Positions 1-13,300 of a stretch of DNA of 64,000 bases are shown piece by piece. The number at the start of each line of letters is the position of its first letter. Positions within the stretch are counted from its first letter, which is position 1. The stretch spans positions 36,612,001 to 36,676,000 of the forward strand of contig OY754466.1 of assembly GCA_963575645.1 (NCBI GenBank). The letters are read 5' to 3'. Source of the stretch: Xanthostigma xanthostigma (Eukaryota > Arthropoda > Insecta > Raphidioptera > Raphidiidae). The notes under the pieces were generated by a model. That model was not told where the DNA came from and made no database searches. It saw nothing but the letters and a program-made list of their open reading frames with translations. Position numbers and translations under genes: made by a program.

Positions 1-233
1 TGGATAAGTTATCATATTCTTATAGTTGCCTACAAACGTGCAAACTGTGAACATGATGAGTAAAAGAAAATCTTCGTGTATTGAAAATATTAATGGATTA
101 TTTCGTCTCTTCTCTCTCAATAACGCCACAAAGTGCACAGTCCCTTGAGTGTCGCTATATAGAGTTTACATTGTAATTGATTCGAAATGTAAAAGTTGAT
201 ACATTTCAATGCAATAATAAACTTTTAATTCGA

Positions 234-497
234 AGATTAAAGGATGAAACCTGGGTGGCATAGGATCAATGAACTTTGCAAATACTGAAGGTTTTTTTTA
301 TTGCATTTTATTGTCTGACGTTTCGGCAAACTTAAAGATGGCATAAAGTTTGCCGAAACGTCAGACAATAAAATGTAATAAAAAAACCTTCAGTATATGC
401 AAAGTTCATTGATCCTATGCCACCAAGTTTCATCCTTTAATCTTCGAATATTTAAAAAGGATCATCATCACTCTAAATTATTAGAGTTCTTCTTCAC
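234..497. mobile_element. Hammerhead-motif mini-element, 264 bp, with 18-bp target duplication
   Basis: Flanked by identical 18-bp copies of AATAAACTTTTAATTCGA (216-233 and 498-515). Most of the insert is a palindrome (about 229-448) whose arms carry GACGTTTC (317-324) and GAAACGTC (355-362). The centre CTTAAAGATGGC..GCCGAAACGTC is a degenerate hammerhead-like core, one step from the CTGAAGA form at 7532. Likely a retrozyme- or Penelope-like non-autonomous insertion; no protein is encoded. Confidence 0.6.
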
Positions 498-1066
498 AAT
501 AAACTTTTAATTCGAGTAATAATGGCGTGTAAATAAATCGATCTGAGGTATTATTTAATAATAACAAACGAAGCAGAAAGAGCAATTTTGCAGCAAGTTG
601 ACATATCATGCGAGATGTTTTGCTAGACAGTTGATGTGTGTGACACATCCTCTTTAAAATAGAATCAATGAAGGTGGGTAGGTACCTTACAATACACACA
701 ACGTGTTTATTTTTCCGAAGCAAAACTAATTTAAACTTTATTTTTGTTTTATATGAAAGTCAGGTACACAAAATGAACAAAAAACACGAATGAAGGTTCG
801 TTCTAGTTGAAAATACTTAAATAAAACTTTCTCTAAAAAAGATCTGCTGTTCTTATGACAGTGATACATTTTTCATATAAATATTCTGTGACGTCACTTA
901 GCTCCGCTGAATGTGGTTGGTTGATTATAACAGTAGTTAGTATTAGACGCATCAACAAAGCACTTTTAACGTCAGCGGAACTGAGTGACGTAACATGTCA
1001 CATAGGCCAGCAACTTAAATATATCGCTTCCGTAATTCATTCAAGATTTCTCAGAGTTTAAGATTA

Positions 1067-1662
1067 TACAGGGTGCGGCAAAAGTTTGGAAACGGTCCGA
1101 TATTTCCGGAGGGTTAGGTTTGCGAAAAAAAAGTTTGGTACAAAAGTTGATTGGTTTTCAGTTTGCAATCGTCTGGCCACTGAATCCATCCCTCAACCCC
1201 CCACCCCCCACGTGGGGGTGGGGGTGACTTGGAAATTTCAAATCGCGACCCCAATTTTCTTTCGCGGATTTGGGTTCAGAGAGCAAAATTAGGCAACTTT
1301 TGTTCGAAAATTTTTTTTTGAAATTCGTTCAAGACCGTTCTTGAGGGAAAAATGCATGAAATTGCGAATAAAAGCGAATTGTGAGTCTGGAGGGTGGAGG
1401 ATGATCCGGTTCAAAAAAATTTTCGAACAAAAGTTGCCTAATTTTGCTCTGTGAGCCCGAATCCGCGAAAGAAAATTGGGGTCGCGATTTGAAATTTCAA
1501 AGTCACCCTCACCCCCACGTAGGGGGTGAGAGGTTGGGGGATGATTCAGTGACCAAACGATTGCAAACTGAAAACCAATCAACTTTTGTACAAAACTTTT
1601 TTTTCGCAAACCTAACCCTCCGGAAATATCGGACCGTTTCCAAACTTTTGCCGCAGCCTGTA
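1067..1662. mobile_element. Fold-back MITE, 596 bp, TA target duplication (Tc1/mariner-like)
   Basis: Begins TACAGGGTGCGGCAAAAGTT and ends with its inverse, flanked by TA on both sides (1065-1066, 1663-1664). The arms are about 250 bp and include a G-run block (CCCCCACGTGGGGGTGG). The middle has no coding capacity. Apparent reading frames are read-throughs of the arms. Confidence 0.75.
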
Positions 1663-1929
1663 TACAAATTGGCTTTTTTTCGCACTGCACAACATTTCTA
1701 TACATATAGAAACCTTATTGTGTAATATATCAATGCTTATATAAGTTGCAAATTTTAATGAATTGTGAGCACACAGGTAATTCCTATATATATAAAAAAT
1801 TTATCAAAGTTCCCGAAAATAAATGAACTCAATGGGAATAATTTCAGGTGTTTAATCAAAAGCTGTCATCATTTAACTCTATTAGCATGCCTATGTAGAT
1901 TATATTAGAGTTTTATTTTCATTGTTCTA

Positions 1930-2215
1930 CAGAAGCATGGCTACGACGCAAGCATATTTGTGTCCAACAAAATGGGGACAACTTCGAACAAACTGTGAAT
2001 ACTTGATAATGACATAACATATTTCCATAGTGACATAACATAACGTCAGGACCGATCTCAAAATGTGATAAAATTTAATAAAACTTTGGAAGCCCGTTCC
2101 TCTTTCATTTTTGAATTTTGATAGAAAAGTTACTTGAAATATTTGTTCGTTTGTTTGATTTCTCTAAGCTGTTAAAAAAGGATAATCAACTTAAAAATCA
2201 GCCTGCATGTGATCC
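1930..2215 (+). repeat. Dispersed repeat, copy 1 (see 35485)
   Basis: About 280 bp matching 35485-35760 in the same orientation. Shared blocks include GCATGGCTACGAC, TACTTGATAATGACATAACA and TTTCCATAGTGACATAACAT. A partial inverted copy lies at about 35270-35390. Family unknown. The following 2215-2290 holds a 'ACTTACGAACAAACCC' repeat tail. Confidence 0.7.
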
Positions 2216-2443
2216 GACTTACGAACAAACCCGACTTACGAACGAGTCTCGGGAATGCAAGGTGTTCGTAAATCGAGGAATACCTGTATTAATAAATAAT
2301 GTTGCACATCATTGGCGACTACTGTATAAGACTAGCTTATTTTTTTTTGTATCAAAATTGAGTTTGCTAACATTTATGTTCATTTGACCTAGCTTCGCGG
2401 GCCGCAACATGATTCCTGGCGGGCTGCATGCAGCCTTGGCTTA

Positions 2444-3991
2444 GGCCGCGTTCATGTTGGAGCTGCGATAAAAGCTATAAGAGCAGCGATAACAGCGTTG
2501 ATAAAAGCGTCGAAAATATGTCGTTCTTTTCTGTGTACATATTGAAGCAGCGATCAAAGATCAGCATCTGAAACTCTTCACTTTTTAAATGATATTAAAG
2601 TTGTAAAATAATAATCGTTGCAGTTATACAACTGAAATAATAGGTATAAAATGAGTGATTCTGAAGAAGAATACCTGTTGTCCTCAAATACTGTCATATG
2701 GTATATTAATAACCGTCAGAAACGGAGATATAGTGCACATGATACATCCTATTAATGCGAGTAGATTTAAATTTGGAGAATACCGTCACTTGTATAGCGA
2801 CCTGAGAAAGTTTCCTTCAAAATTTTTTGAGTAGGTATATGCGGATGAAACCAGAAAATTTTGATTATATTGAATGCCAAATTTCTGGATCAATAGAGAA
2901 ACATGGAGCAACTGTCGTGCACGGCCAATAATTCCTGAATAACACTTCTGTAATAAGTTTATCCATATCCATATTAGGAAATTACTATACAAAACTTTTT
3001 AACAAAAAAATTAAACCGCCGAAAAACTGAAAAGCAAAAAATAATAAATCTTTTTATTTAACTAAGTTCTATTTAAGTAGTTGAACGTATGTGACAGTCT
3101 AGTATATCTAAGTAATTTTGAGTCGGCGTCAACAATCCTTCGCCGGAAATCTCTGAGCGTTCACGAAGTTAATGTCAGCGACAGAGCAACCCGAACGGGC
3201 ACACACTGAGGGCACACGTCTTTGCGAGTGGTCGTGTGGAGAGCCGCATGTTTGTAATGTAATATTTATCGCTGGAGATTTCACGTATCATTGTTAATTT
3301 GATTTGGTTATTTCTTTTAGTGATCTTTGCTCATTGATTGTTTGACGCCGACTCAAAATTACTTAGATATACTAGACTGTCACATACGTTCAACTACTTA
3401 AATAGAACTTAGTTAAATAAAAAGATTTATTATTTTTTGCTTTTCAGTTTTTCGGCGGTTTAATTTTTTTGTTAAAAAGTTTTTATTTCATAATTTTTTG
3501 TGGCTATATAATTTATAATTGTAATACACAACTCAGCATGAAAATCTGTGAGTGAACAATAAATCACCCCTATTTTCCCACCCTTAGGGTAGGAATTTTT
3601 TTTCCAAATTTATATGAGACCAGCCTCGAGGTATACCCTATCCAATAAAAAAATAATTATCAAAATCGGACTACTCTGTAAAAAGTTATGCGTGGTCATA
3701 CATAAATAAAAAAAAAAATATACGCGTCGACTTGAGAACCTCCTTCGTTTTTGTTTTTCGTCGGTTAAAAATAACAAATGATTCGAAAACACGTGCTAAA
3801 ATAATCCCTGATAAACGCAAAGAAATATACACCGCTACTTCTCGTCGCTCTTATCGCTGGTCAAGCAAAAAGCGTCGCTCACCTCTCTGCTCCAATATAA
3901 ACATACAAGTCTAAACTACTGCTTTACTTTTATTTGCTTTGATGCTGTCTTTGCTCTTATCGTTTATCGCAGCTCCAACATGAACGCCGCC
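2444..3991 (+). mobile_element. Decayed PIF/Harbinger-like element, 1548 bp, TTA target duplication
   Basis: Termini GGCCGCGTTCATGTTGGAGC and its inverse near 3991, flanked by TTA (2441-2443, 3992-3994). The plus strand carries the N-terminal part of a Harbinger transposase. MSDSEEEYLLSS opens at 2651. In a second frame from 2745 comes HPINASRFKFGEYRHLYSDL, which stops at 2832. In the next frame from 2839 comes MRMKPENFDYIECQISGSIE. These match the 'HPiN..R...GeY..L..dLR..p.kFf.Y.RM....FDyi' pattern. At least two frameshifts and loss of the catalytic part make it non-autonomous. A 494-bp fold-back (2991-3484) is inserted inside. Confidence 0.8.
2991..3484. mobile_element. Fold-back MITE nested in Harbinger element
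   Basis: Arms of about 145 bp (2991-3135 and 3341-3484), nearly perfect inverse copies starting AAAACTTTTTAACAAAAAAA. The loop contains unrelated GC-richer sequence. It lies within the 2444-3991 element, so it inserted later. No coding capacity. Confidence 0.75.
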
Positions 3992-4082
3992 TTAGAGTGT
4001 TTGCAATATTGATTGAACGATCCACTCGACCGTTACTGGATTTTTCGAGTACTAGCAAAATAATATAAATGTTATTTCTTAC

Positions 4083-4343
4083 CCGAACTAAATCTGTCAA
4101 TAGAGACAATCTGAATGACCAATCGAGTTTGATTTCATCCATGACGAGAACATCTTCCAGCGAACCCCTGGTACACCATTCGAACACCAATGCGGGTCTT
4201 GAAGGTTCTGTCAGACATCCAATCAATGGATTTAAGTTTTCGTGACGCAGTCCGTGGATCATGACAAGTGTGTCCATGGCTTTACTTTTCAATTCGAACG
4301 TTCCTTGATTCGATGGAAGTTCTTTTAGTTGTACGAAATCACC
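4083..4343 (-). CDS. Receptor guanylate cyclase exon G (kinase-homology domain, N lobe)
   Basis: 261 bp, 87 codons, acceptor ttttttacag|GGT and donor CGG|gtaaga. Key segments are GDFVQLKELP (position of the kinase beta-3 Lys), LVMIHGLRHENLNPLIGCLT (the 'l.HeNl..fiG.c' strand typical of receptor cyclases), ALVFEWCTRGSLEDVL (hinge) and LDWSFRLSLLTDLVR (start of the alpha-E helix). The next exon, which should carry the pseudo-catalytic loop, was not found in 1-4082 and probably lies beyond the left edge. Confidence 0.9.
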
Positions 4344-7300
4344 CTGTAAAAAAAAGAAAAAAATTTTAGTCGTTGACTTACAATAACAATTAATGATTTA
4401 TCAATAACTTAGTGAAAATTAAAATTATCGTGCTCGAGATACATACTGTAACGAGGCGCGTATTGTTACGCACATTGTTATTGGAACCACATAGAAGAAT
4501 GCCAAAGTATGTTCCAGAATGCGTCTGAAGAACTTATATAAACAGCGCTAGCGTGGAAGGCAGGGCAGTCAATTAGTGCGCGACGTAATAAATAACCGTT
4601 CCAAGATAAATAGAGAACCGCGACATAAATATTGTGTGCACAGTAGTTTAGTGTTATTATTGTTGTTTTAGAATTCGTTTGTTTTTCGTAATTTATTTTA
4701 TTATTTCATTTTTGCATTAGTATAAGGTATGTTCCAAGCAGCCAGCAAACGGACACGAAACCGTCACCGTCATGCGCAGGTAGCTAAGACGTGTTTCAAA
4801 AGCGATACAAAAAGTTTCGTTTTAGCTACTGTGCATGCGGAAGACGGTTTCGTGTCCGTTTGCTGGCTGTTTGGAACATACCTATTAAGAACTACTTTTT
4901 AGTTTGTTTTTGATAACATTTATTTTTGTAACTTAATATTTTTACCACCGACAAAGAACAGTTTTGTCAGTTTCGTAACAAAATAGTATTCTTTGCGCGT
5001 ACCCGCTATAAAATAGCTGATTTTCACAGAATTTTTAAAATTTTTTACTGTTCAATTTCGAGAATTATGAGCAAGTCCACTTCTAATTGTAGGCTGCGTT
5101 GGATGGTATCGCGACTACGTTTTTTTTACTTTACGCTCTCGTGAAAAATGATTTATTTTAGTATTGTTAATACAGACATGAAAAGAGGTTATTTTATAGG
5201 AACGTGTGCAAAAAGTTATTTGTGATGCAATGTAAATGTATTGCAATATTCAGCATTCTTAAATTATTGTATTTTACAGCTATTGTTGATCGTCAATATA
5301 ATTGCCAATGTAAACACATAAAAAGTTTAAATGCATATTGTCGACTATAAACTGGTTTATTTATTATCGTTAGAAATGTTAGAATAAATGCATTGTTGTA
5401 GTGTCGATGTCAATTTCCAATAAAAAAGTTGCAATCCAATAATGGTTAAAATAGTGTTGTTACAAAATTGAAATTCCCATGGATTTGTTAAGTGTATTAC
5501 TACAGGGTCGTTCCGCGTTTCAAAATTTTATACATTTTAACAGAGCATTTTAATGTAAATCAACTTTCTCTTCTTCTTAATTAAAAACAAGAGTTAACGA
5601 CATAATATATGAAAGGTTTTCCAATATCGCAGAGCACTGATTAAGATCTCGTACTGTACATTTGTAAAATTGCCAAAAACTACATTCAACAATATTTAAA
5701 ATAAAAGATTGTACATTATACACGTTACCAGCAAGCTGAGTAGGCTTGAGCCTAGGGCGGCAATTTTGGGGTCAGAATTTTTTCCTTTTTTTTAGCCGGT
5801 AGAATGACTTTTACCGAATGTACATGTGTAAGTAGCACACATTACTCCGCCTTAATAGTCGAACATGATTAAGCTTTAATTAGCTCAGAAATATATACCC
5901 AAAAACTATTTTTTGTGCAATTTAAACCAAATTACTTGATTATAAAAATAATCTGGGCACTGACAATAATTTGTAGAGGCAAGAGCGGCAAAAATTTAAA
6001 AGCCTATACTTGGGAAATGTGTAAATTCGCCACTGATAGACGCTACATAGCTGATGAGTGATGACATTAACTAATTTTTCTAATTATTCATTATTTGGAA
6101 TCATTGTTATTAAATAATGGCCAATCAGCGTTGCCATATGGTACCCATTCTCATATGTGGCCAAAGTAATCGTTGATCCTAACTAATTTGCACAGTCGAG
6201 TTTTTTCTGTGATACACCCTGTATATATTTATGCGTGGGCATAATAACTCTCGACAGACCTTATCGAATTAAACGTTGAAATCCACCACCGCACGATGTC
6301 TATTTAAAAATGGGCCTAATCGGGGCATTTTAAGGGTGGTATTTAGGGTTTTATGCCCAAAAATGTGCTGCTATAATTTGAACATCGGCCTGACAGAACC
6401 GAATTTACAAATTTTGGGAAAACACTAGTTTGCGGATATGAAATAATGAATTTTTTAACTGAAGGATGCATTTAATTTGGTGCAAATGTTGGATTGACCA
6501 TAATAATGTAACTAAGAAAAAAATGTATTATTTTAAGGGATATATTAAGGGGTTATTTTTTTTATATTGACCAAAAACTGTCTAGTTTATATAATAAAGT
6601 CACACTGTCTGTAATAGCAAATACACTTTATTTTTGGCAGGGTTTGGCACTGCTACCCGTATTTTTTTTGTCTTAGAGATTAAAAAAATGTATTTGTTAT
6701 TTCCAAATAATGCTAAAAGAACAAAATAATAATAATATAAAAAAATATGCACCCTTGCTTGATTTTCAACTGTTTTCCAATTGGAGAGAGGAAGAACCCA
6801 CGTACTACACAATTTGATTCTTATGGTAACAAGAGAATTTTAGGAATTGGAATTAATATTTTTTGCTTTTTTTAATCCTAAAGTAGTGGAAATTTTTTTT
6901 GTTGCACCTGTATATAGTTAAAGTTATTCCAGAATGATTTTTATACGATGTCTGTTAGTTATTATAATGGAGCATAGGGGAATCAAATGCAAATGATTAT
7001 GTTTGAATTTATTTTGTTTTGATACCTGCGGGAATTTTACTACTATACGTTCAGATGCTAATAGCGTAAAACAAGAAAATATAAAAAAACGTTATGTAAT
7101 ATAGGTCACGGTGTCGTAACTTCTATTCAAAAGTGTTTTTATCAGGTGAAACTTCATACTCCAGCAATCTTTTAGATCATACTTAGAGTTTCTTAAACAA
7201 AAGAGACATCTCTTTACCTTATGTAATATGCATATTATGACCTTCTAAATATAGCTTCTCTAGCACAGCTTCGTGTATGGCTACATTATATTGACAATAA

Positions 7301-10300
7301 GTTATTTGACTTGTCTTTAATTTTTGACGCTGTTAATCACCAATTTGTTCTAGAAAAGTCTGCGCATGGAATTAGGAGCAATGCTAAAGATTATTGGAGA
7401 AAACCGTCTGAAAAACCGTAACAGATATTGATAATTGGCTCGATTGATAGCTTAGCTATTAGTAATAATGAAACAAACAGTTGGTCTCACTATCCATTTG
7501 TTAAAAAGTAACATTGTTTTAATTGTTGCACCTGAAGAGGGCAATGGTTTAAATGAAATTGCCGAAACGTCGTACAGTTTGTTGTGATTTTCTTAAATAA
7601 ATTAATGGATAGTGAGACCAATATTGTTCGTAATAGATATTGTCGTCAAAATCAATTAAACAAAAGCAGACAGACTTGAAATAGCAATTGGTGTCCCGTA
7701 GGGCAGCAATTTAGGACCAATCTTTTTTCGTTGTATATGTAAATAACATTTTTGACTAGATAAAAGTTGGACAGGCGATTACCTATTTAAATTTATTTTA
7801 TGCAGACGATACTTAATTTGTTTGAAATAGATCGCGGGACAATTTTGTACTTAAGTTACTTCTAAATGATTTTAATAAATGTTTCAAACAAAATTATCTA
7901 TCAATAAATCACTTAAAGGAAACTCGTATAGTTTTTAATTAAACCAGTCATGATTCTGGTTATAGTAATAATCTAAATAAAGAAAAATGTAAATGTTCGT
8001 TCGTTCAAAATCTTCTTCACCGATTGCTTCGAAATTTTGACATAATACGTGCGTGTTTTTATATATCTATTTTATGAATGTCAAACCTCTGCCAGGTGAA
8101 ACTAGTGTTGGGCATAATCGATATATTTTAATAATCGAATGAATCGAAATAATCAGTTTTTCATTCGAATTATCGATTATGAATGATGCGCAAACTTGGC
8201 AATTATTAATTTCGTTTTATTTACTTTTACAGTATAAGCGAATGATCATTCAAAATATCGATTATGAATTATGTTCTAACTTTGCAATTTCGATTTGTTA
8301 ATATTACTTAACACAATATTAATAATGGAATCACTGGTATGATCGAATATATTTGTTATGCCCTAGATGGATACATCGTCAATTTACATAATGAGTTAAA
8401 CATTAAAATTGAAATTTAAAAAATCCTTAATGTTAGAAAAACAATTTTTTAGGAATTTGATTTAAATTCGAACTTAAATTCTTTACCACACCGAATTTCA
8501 GTTAAGCTATTTGGTAGTTTATTAAATAAAACACTGCCAGCAAAGACTTCCCATCCCAGTACATGTAGATGCAGAAACCGAATGATATATCGATATATCA
8601 CATTAATATCGACAGTGGACATAGCAATAGTACTGTGTCGGGATTTAATATTCATTTCATATTTCATAATCGATTCAAGCGAATGATATCTCGGTTGCCA
8701 TGATCGAATGATCGATTATTCGGCCATAATCAAAATATTTCGATTATATCATTCATAATCGCCCAACACTAGGTGAACCATGCTTTTCTTAAAAAAACAG
8801 CGCCATCTGTTGAACTTAACGCAATACACACGCAATACTAAATATTGCTCACGCCGGATAGCAAGCTTCATGACTAGCATTTTCAATAGATGTCAAACCT
8901 AGGACAGGTAAAAACTTTCTTTTTCGAAAAACAGCGCCATATGTTGGACGTTAAAGTAACACACGCTATACTTAATATTTTCCTGCAATGGGAGCGCCAT
9001 ATGTCAAACGTAACAGCAACACACGCAATACTAAACATTGCTCATGCCGAACTGGGTGCTTAATCACAGTTGGTGTCACTTAAAATTTTCAACGTTTTCT
9101 ATTGCATTGTTGAATTGAATTTTTTAGATCCAGACACGGATCGTTTCTCACATGGACAATTATATGTTGCGTGTTCTAGAGTCGGTTAACAGAGAATCTC
9201 TATATATCAATGGAACAACAAAAACTATTGTACTTATACCCACAAGCATTGTGAAATTAAACATATTGGAAACGTGTGCTTTTCCTTTTTTTCCATTAAG
9301 CCAGACTGAGCCACAGCAACTCTCAAGTCGTGCCAAAAGAAGTTTTAGATCGATAATAAAGAATTATACTTAGTTCAGAAAATTTTAGACAATAAAATGT
9401 TTTAAATTGCACAACATAATTTTTTTGTGGTACAAAAAATTGTATAGAGTTTACAAACACTTAAAGTAGAAAATTGAATACAATTCTGCGGAAGTTTTCC
9501 AACTTTCCTCAACTTCCAACACCCACACTGCACTGCTCTTGTTGAGTACAGCGCAGACTAATGTAATATAATAAAAAAAAGAAATGTATAAAGTGTGTTT
9601 GTATGTTGTCACGTTGTGTCTTAATTTTTGCAAATCACGTCCGTCTTTGTTACAGCCTCTTTCGGTAACGATTCTTTTCTTTTTTTGACATTGTTTTTCA
9701 AACTATAGAATTAACATCTGAAAATATTTGAAGACAAGCATTTGTCCCTTTACATAAACTTAAAAAATCGTAACAAGTGTAAATATACTTTTTTAACTGT
9801 AAATATACAAATAGCTAGCTTCAACTGCAGGCTATTGTTGTTATGATGAAAACACCCGTTTTTATAAACAAGAAAAACAGCGCACAATATATTTTAGTCA
9901 AACCAAAATTCAAAAAAGATATTGTTGTTAAAATACACTTTTATGGTGGATGTGAAGTGTTTATGGTGTAGGTGCAGGGTAGATTTCTCTTTTTTTACGT
10001 ATATCATATTTATATCTAACCAGTGATGAATTTACGCCTAGGACCGTGAGGCCCGGGCCTAGAGCGGCAATAGTTTATGGAATGAATCAACTCTGAGATT
10101 CATTAGAAAATACTGAAGATATGTTCTCTGCACAAAATATATGAAATATTTTACATTCACGAAATATTCGCGATGTTTGTGAAAAATCGAAACATTTTTA
10201 TTTTTTGTCTAATTTCAGATTTTAACACAGAATTTTGGTTAAAACTAGTTTTATCGAAATAAATTACAAACATTTACATATTTTTATATATATAAAAAAA

Positions 10301-13300
10301 ATACTATCACTGAGTCGTTCTGAAGGAGGTTCAATTTTTTTAAAGTTCTTTATTTTTTACTTTTTAGCGGTTTTGCAATATGTACTTTCACGTTATGAAT
10401 CGCCTTTTTCCCCAATAGCGTAATTCTTAACAAAAAAAAAAAAAAAAACGGTATATTAAATAGAAAAAGTATAATCAAAATCGATTCACAAATGCGGGAG
10501 ATAAGAGTTAAACATTCTAAACAAAAGGTCGTCGTAATTTTTTAAATTGGTCAACATCACAAAAAGTTATGGCTGAACATACAAAAAAAAATTCTTTTTT
10601 TGAAGGCAGTTAAAAACGATTGAACCGATTTATATGGAAATTTCATGATACCAATCGAACGAAACGACGTTGTAATTTTTTAAATCGGTTAATTCCTCTA
10701 AAAGTTATAGCTCAACAATGAACATACATAAAAAAATTCCAGCCAATAGGCGACGCGACCATTCCAATTTTTTAAAATGTTGACATTTGATATAGTATAA
10801 TAACGAAAAGAAAATTCTGATATCGCGTGAGCTGACGCGGGTAATGGCTAGTATTTAATATGATATTTGATATTCGTTGCCACGGTTTACCTACATACTA
10901 TTATGTTCCACGTCATGTAAAAATTAATCAAAGCATGCTTAGCTAGTTTATTTCGGACAGATCTACAAAATAAAAGAACAGATGATTTCCGAAACTATTT
11001 TTTTTGACAAAACTTTCTTGAAAAAATAAATAGAATAATAAGCCGTTATGAAAATTATACCACTATTATAGAAAAAACACCGTTATAGCATATATCTCTT
11101 CTGCGCATGCGCCGATTTTCCCCAAAAACAATAGGGCTCTTCATATTTGCATAGCAAACATCCTCTCAAAATTTGGTTTCAATCCGCTCACCCGTTTGAC
11201 CTGTATCGTGCTTACAGACAAACAGACGCACAGAGTTTTTCTAAAAATTTAAAATATGTATTTTGGGTTCAGGTATCTCAAAACGAAAAGATAGTGCAAA
11301 ATGTTTGAAAAGTGATTTTTGACATAAACTAGTACCATTCCTTACTTGTGGGTTGGAATGGTAAAATTCACGCGTCGGGAATATTATAGCCTCCTCTATT
11401 TTGAAATCCGTTAAAAAACTATCTATAATAATATGTAATAACTGTATAACATTAATAATGTGACACTTGTTATTAACAAATATTTCAATTGTAGTAGTGG
11501 TATATTACAATTCCATATGTTCGTGGACGTACACTGTGCTTAGAAAATGTAGATTGTGTATGTTTTTTTATCACGTTACAAAACAATTCTCACGTAACAA
11601 CAAAGTAACTTTATTACCTGTTTATACCGTTTATATCTATATAGTTACTTGCAATATTGTCACCAGAGCAGACATTAAACTTGTTTTTTACAGTTTCGTT
11701 TATTAGTGAATGCTAGCAAATCTAGCATTTCTTTATGTACGTAAAGTAACATTGTATGAATGGTATTAAAAGAAAGTTTCACTGACTCAGTAGTAGACAT
11801 TTCCTTATTTTCCAAGTTGACATAAGTGCAACATGCATGACGACAGATTTTGGAATTCCGGTCTATAATGTAGGTACATGTCTCCTATTTCCGAAAAAAC
11901 AACATTATTTCAGCAATAAATAACATTTTAACGCAAATTATTGCATTTTTATCTTTCTATTTTGAAGTAATCGTGAAATCATTTGTGACGTCACACCTTA
12001 GTGACAGCTAACATTAGATGTTGTATTTATGGGTGTAGAGCTGTGGTTCAGAGATATTTAGTAGAAAGGTATGTAAATTTACTTAATGATATAATTTAAC
12101 TACTCTTTATTTTTATTATCGTCACAGTCATGCGCAGTAGCTAAACAGAGATTAGAATGGTTCTAAAACTGTCCTTTAAGCCACAAAACAGTGCAAAGTC
12201 GACGCATGCAGGTACAAAAAGGATACAAAACAGTTTCGTTTTAGCTACTGAGCATGCATGACTGTGACGATAATATTACCGTTTGCAGAGAGGTTGGAAC
12301 ATAGCTAGTGTATATGGAGGCCTCGGCGTACGAGTATAACTGGTTACTTGCTCTTTTGCAGTTTGATAAATTAGGTTTGTGTCGACTCTAGTAGGTATAA
12401 TTTTGTTTTCAAAGAAGTTATAAGTGCTTAGTTATCATCTTTCTATAGCAAGTTTTACAAACTAATAATTGCATAGGATATGAACTGTAGATTGGCTGTT
12501 CACTTTATTTGTTCAATTTGTGAGAAGGAAACCTGTCAATTATCATAGTCTTTACTTTGTTCAGTTCCGAGGCGTACTCAGTATGTTTTTTATTTATTTA
12601 GTAGTGGGCCGGTTCGGTTTGGCCCGAATTTCTAGATTGCTACCGTTTTTTCGTCGACTTACGTTGCACGATTGGTCTCCACGAAAAGCGCTTTTATATC
12701 AACACGATCCATCCTGAAGGTATAATATATTCTAAATAGTTCCTACTGCCTCTCGCCGAGAAACGGTAATTGATGTACCGGCCATCTTGTTGAGGTATTC
12801 CATGGTTTCCCTCAATAATTCCAGATAAATATCGAAATGGTTCCTTATTCACGGCCATGACCGATTACCTGTCAAACTCCTATGCTCAAAATTTGCCTAC
12901 CTTATCCTTAATTTCCTAAAAATTCCTTCACTCGTCCATTGCTATTATTTTAGTGAAAGTTAAAAAAAAATGTATTATAGAAAATAACACGAAGTGTGAT
13001 AGATGGAAAATAGTAATGGTGCGAATGGCGTCTGTTATGACATAAAGTCGAGAAACGGACGTTAAGCATTATTATTATTAATATTATATTATATTCTAAA
13101 TAGTGGTGAAAGAATTTTTCAAATAGGTGCAGTGGTTCCGGGGATTACCCTCCGCATACACACAAATTTACGCAGCGCACTCTCTCTTTATAATATTAGT
13201 ATAGATAATAGATATAGGCAAGTAAAACAGCGAATTATAAACAAATATCTAATATACGTGTATCGATTATTTATTTTACACTGTACGACAACTGAACCCT

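Larger units (their letters stand above)
1..4082 (-). other. Intron 3' of exon G (open at left edge)
   Basis: Starts with the exon G donor and runs to the window edge. It holds the insertions at 234-497, 1067-1662 and 2444-3991 and a dispersed repeat at 1930-2215. No further cyclase exon was seen; 516-1066 and 1663-1929 look empty. Confidence 0.65.
7250..7975 (+). pseudogene. LINE reverse transcriptase fragment (jockey/CR1-like), interrupted
   Basis: Decayed RT domain on the plus strand. DLSLIFDAVNHQFVLEK from 7308 is motif A ('DLSKAFDtVnH'), followed by HGIRSNAKDYW. After an insertion comes RNRYCRQNQLN, then a degenerate 'GVP.G' region at about 7690, FYADDT at 7796-7813 (catalytic motif C) and KLSINKSLKETRIVF. 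Stops and frameshifts occur, including one inside the first segment. A 198-bp element (7431-7628) lies exactly in the 'LKNRNRYC' stretch. Only the middle of the RT is present; no endonuclease is attached. Confidence 0.75.

Noticed and set aside
1086-1725. Four overlapping frames near 1.1-1.7 kb on both strands
   Set aside because: They are mirror translations of the inverted arms of one fold-back element.
4447-4980. Complete LTR element
   Set aside because: No internal region or matching flank duplication; kept only as a low-confidence solo fossil.
12520-12717. 65-codon plus-strand frame with hydrophobic and basic parts
   Set aside because: No recognisable domain, splice context or repeat support.
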